This document shows positions 62,178-64,000 of a stretch of 64,000 nucleotides of DNA, one piece after another. Below the pieces are notes generated by a model that was given only the letters and a program-made list of their open reading frames with translations, was not told the origin of the DNA and ran no database searches. A program made the position numbers and the translations under genes. Numbering within the stretch: position 1 is the stretch's first letter; each line of letters starts with the position of its first letter. Source of the stretch: an uncultured Clostridia bacterium (GTDB lineage Bacteria; Bacillota; Clostridia; UBA1381); the NCBI GenBank assembly GCA_934501535.1, contig CAKSUM010000001.1, forward strand, positions 248,001 through 312,000, written 5' to 3'.

Positions 62178-63377
62178 TTATTTGCCGTCCTCATAAGTCG
62201 AGCCGTCCTCATATACCTTCTGACCGCCCGAACGGTTGTCTGCTTTCAGCATCAGCCTTGCTGCATACGAACCGCTGCAAACGCATTTTCCGGCAATAAT
62301 ATCTTCCTCGGTAAATGACGATATATACATCTCACTGTCGGTATAGCGGTTTCTGTCAAAACTGACATACACTCTGCCGTCTTTGTCTATCATTCCTGCC
62401 GGATAGGATACATTTCCCTCCTTATAGAGTAAAAGCTTGTGCGAAAAAGACCTCATATCGTCCTCGGATAAAAACGCGGTCATCATAACGCGGCCGTCCT
62501 CCGGCTTCATTCCTTCTTTTATTCCCGCCGGGTCATTTGTCACAAGCAAAATATTCCCGTCCGGAAATCTCTGAAGAAAACTCCTCGATGATGTATGCTT
62601 CATCAAAATTTCCGGTTTTGTCCACGTTCTGCCGTCATCAGAAGAACGGCTGACCGATATTGCTGCCGCATCGCGCATGATCATGATAAGGCTTCCGTCT
62701 TTTGCTTCGACTATCGCGTTTTCGTCAAATGTTGTGTCCGGGTCATCGGCATAGCCTCTCAAAGAAACGGTTTCGTCATCATTCATCACATAAACGCAGC
62801 TGTACTCCAGCTCCGGCAGACAGTTAAAGCCGTGCCTCGGTATATTTTTCCATATAGATACCGGCAAAAGCATTTCGCCCTTTCGGGTTACATACGGCGG
62901 ATGCGCCAGAACTCCGTGGCACAGTCTTTTCGGCTGCGACCATTCGGGCTTATCCGCATCAGGGTTGTTGCATTTTCTCATCCAAACTCCGCCGCGCGAA
63001 TCCCAATAAATATATGACTGCGCCCAAAACAGCCATAGACTGCCGTCGGGTGCGTAGAATAGAATCGGTCCATGCATTCTTACCGAATCCGGGTGGTCTA
63101 TGACCATCACATTTTCATGCCATGTTTGAGCATTATCGTCGCTGTACATCAGCACATTGTAATTATTCGGGCATTCATCGCCCACATCAGAGTTATCGCC
63201 GCTGAAGGTACAGAAAATCCTGCCGCCCTTCGTCCTGGCAACGCACGGCGCGCTCTGCCATGCCCGGTTTTTTCTGTCAAAACGCACGTCCGCCGCTTCT
63301 TTGCCCGTATAAAAATTCGGCGCCGTCAGTGAACAGTCCTTATCAGCAGTATAATTATTACATGTTTTTTCGCCCAT
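62178..63377 (-). CDS. BNR-repeat sialidase-superfamily protein (cytoplasmic)
   Basis: A 399-residue six-bladed beta-propeller protein with Asp boxes (SDDNAQTW, SSDDGRTW) and TKGGRIFCTFSG near the N-terminus. There is no FRIP motif and no signal peptide, so true sialidase activity is uncertain; such proteins often act on plant glycans. ATG 63377 has GGAGG upstream and overlaps the M14-like gene by 20 bases. It lies upstream of the regulator in the same direction. Confidence 0.78.
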   Translation of the reverse strand: MGEKTCNNYTADKDCSLTAPNFYTGKEAADVRFDRKNRAWQSAPCVARTKGGRIFCTFSGDNSDVGDECPNNYNVLMYSDDNAQTWHENVMVIDHPDSVRMHGPILFYAPDGSLWLFWAQSYIYWDSRGGVWMRKCNNPDADKPEWSQPKRLCHGVLAHPPYVTRKGEMLLPVSIWKNIPRHGFNCLPELEYSCVYVMNDDETVSLRGYADDPDTTFDENAIVEAKDGSLIMIMRDAAAISVSRSSDDGRTWTKPEILMKHTSSRSFLQRFPDGNILLVTNDPAGIKEGMKPEDGRVMMTAFLSEDDMRSFSHKLLLYKEGNVSYPAGMIDKDGRVYVSFDRNRYTDSEMYISSFTEEDIIAGKCVCSGSYAARLMLKADNRSGGQKVYEDGSTYEDGK

Positions 63378-64000
63378 CTTTAATTTCCTCCAAAAATATA
63401 TTAATTGCTCCCGCAAGCTGCTTTGCAAATCGGCTTATCCCGGATTGTTCTATCGGAAAATGCTTCCCTGCCTTTCTGTCATACAGCGCATAGTGAGATA
63501 TTTCCATTGTATGAGTCTGCCCGTATTGTTCGCCGTATCCGTCGAACATCGTTTTATCAACAAATGAAATCCAGTACTTCTTCGCAACAGGCAGAAAATC
63601 GCAGTTTTCGTATACAATATCAAAAAATCGTTTCATATTGCCAAGCTCAGGCTCCGGCAGATTATCATTCACGCTCAGCGCCTGACAGATATCCCAGCTG
63701 CCGTAATTCGCAAGTCCGCTGTGTATATCAAGCAGCAGCGACGGCTTAACGTTCAGTCCCTGCAAATAATTATGTATGGCCCGGGTAGACGGCAGTTCAC
63801 GGTTAACCCAGTCACGGTTTGGGTTGATACCGCTTTCGTGCACGTCCATACCCTTGCGCAGACTTGTCATACTTGCTATAGGGACAAAACGGAAAATATA
63901 CTTTTTCAAAATCTTCGGGTCTGCATCACCGGAACACAAATACCTTATCATAAAATCACAGAGGTGTGCTCCGTTAAATTCGCTGCAATGCTGCGCTCCC
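63358..64000 (-). CDS. M14-like zinc peptidase or deacylase (partial, start beyond the right edge)
   Basis: The frame is open to position 64000 and its N-terminus lies outside. At least 214 residues are visible. HCSE near the edge (His-x-x-Glu) and LDIHSGL give the zinc ligands; INPNRDWVN resembles the M14 substrate pocket; HTMEISHYALYD carries the probable catalytic Glu. The family includes peptidases and amide hydrolases. It overlaps the propeller gene by 20 bases and probably heads or continues the same operon. Confidence 0.75.
   Translation of the reverse strand, partial: GAQHCSEFNGAHLCDFMIRYLCSGDADPKILKKYIFRFVPIASMTSLRKGMDVHESGINPNRDWVNRELPSTRAIHNYLQGLNVKPSLLLDIHSGLANYGSWDICQALSVNDNLPEPELGNMKRFFDIVYENCDFLPVAKKYWISFVDKTMFDGYGEQYGQTHTMEISHYALYDRKAGKHFPIEQSGISRFAKQLAGAINIFLEEIKDGRKNM

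Noticed and set aside
1..64000. tRNA, rRNA or known structured RNA genes
   Set aside because: None was recognised by eye on either strand; a covariance-model scan would be needed to exclude small RNAs.

Overview
The window comes from a spore-forming member of the Clostridia (Bacillota) that carries a plant-polysaccharide lifestyle. Evidence for sporulation is SpoVT, SpoVB, YabP, YabQ, a GerMN-domain protein and the hup-rqcP-yabP-yabQ-divIC-yabR gene order typical of spore formers. Evidence for the lifestyle is a set of secreted SLH-anchored glycoside hydrolase/esterase proteins, a GH28-like pectinase gene, a GH106-like gene and an L-ribulose-5-phosphate epimerase/kinase pair. This points to a gut or rumen type anaerobe; a species name cannot be given from the sequence alone.

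Layout. 1-1260: the end of an unknown gene, then a methionine-type ABC binding lipoprotein whose two halves are in swapped order (a circular permutation of MetQ). 1361-2662: GH28-like gene broken by one in-frame TGA. 2846-7579 (minus): galM-proB-proA-proC, a GerMN protein and a TSCPD protein. 7746-10325 (minus): SLH-type S-layer protein with its own promoter and long leader. 10643-17684 (minus): housekeeping run MBL hydrolase, pncB, tsaC/sua5, ywlE, rimI, tsaD, lepA. 17873-19941 (minus): hup to yabR sporulation/division/translation cluster. 20211-26918: spoVB, cca, an M14 peptidase, a tiny Cys/Arg-rich peptide gene, a DUF3343/cysteine-desulfurase-like pair and spoVT.

27.1-38.2 kb is an AT-richer accessory region. 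It holds a WYL regulator, gene remnants, a divergent GH106-like/AraC pair, a cluster of unknown small genes, a Sel1-repeat protein, a DEDDh exonuclease and a large serine recombinase. The WYL promoter and the promoter of the unknown cluster at 32.4 kb share the palindrome GGACA-N5-TGTCC at the same distance from the -10 box, so the WYL protein probably controls both sites. 38.3-43.9 kb returns to chromosomal genes: MFS transporter, rRNA/tRNA methyltransferase, an AroD-like protein, araD and an FGGY kinase.

43.9-64.0 kb (minus) is a surface polysaccharide locus. An M14-like peptidase, a BNR/sialidase-fold protein and a LuxR regulator with a degenerate receiver precede five very large secreted proteins. 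Three of these share at least eight copies of an unnamed beta-sandwich-like domain. Two carry clan A glycosidase domains, one a SGNH esterase domain, and three carry SLH modules for wall attachment. Together with araD and the kinase downstream, the locus looks like a system that binds and opens an arabinose- or rhamnose-rich plant glycan (such as a pectin side chain) at the cell surface and feeds pentose inside. The substrate is inferred, not shown.
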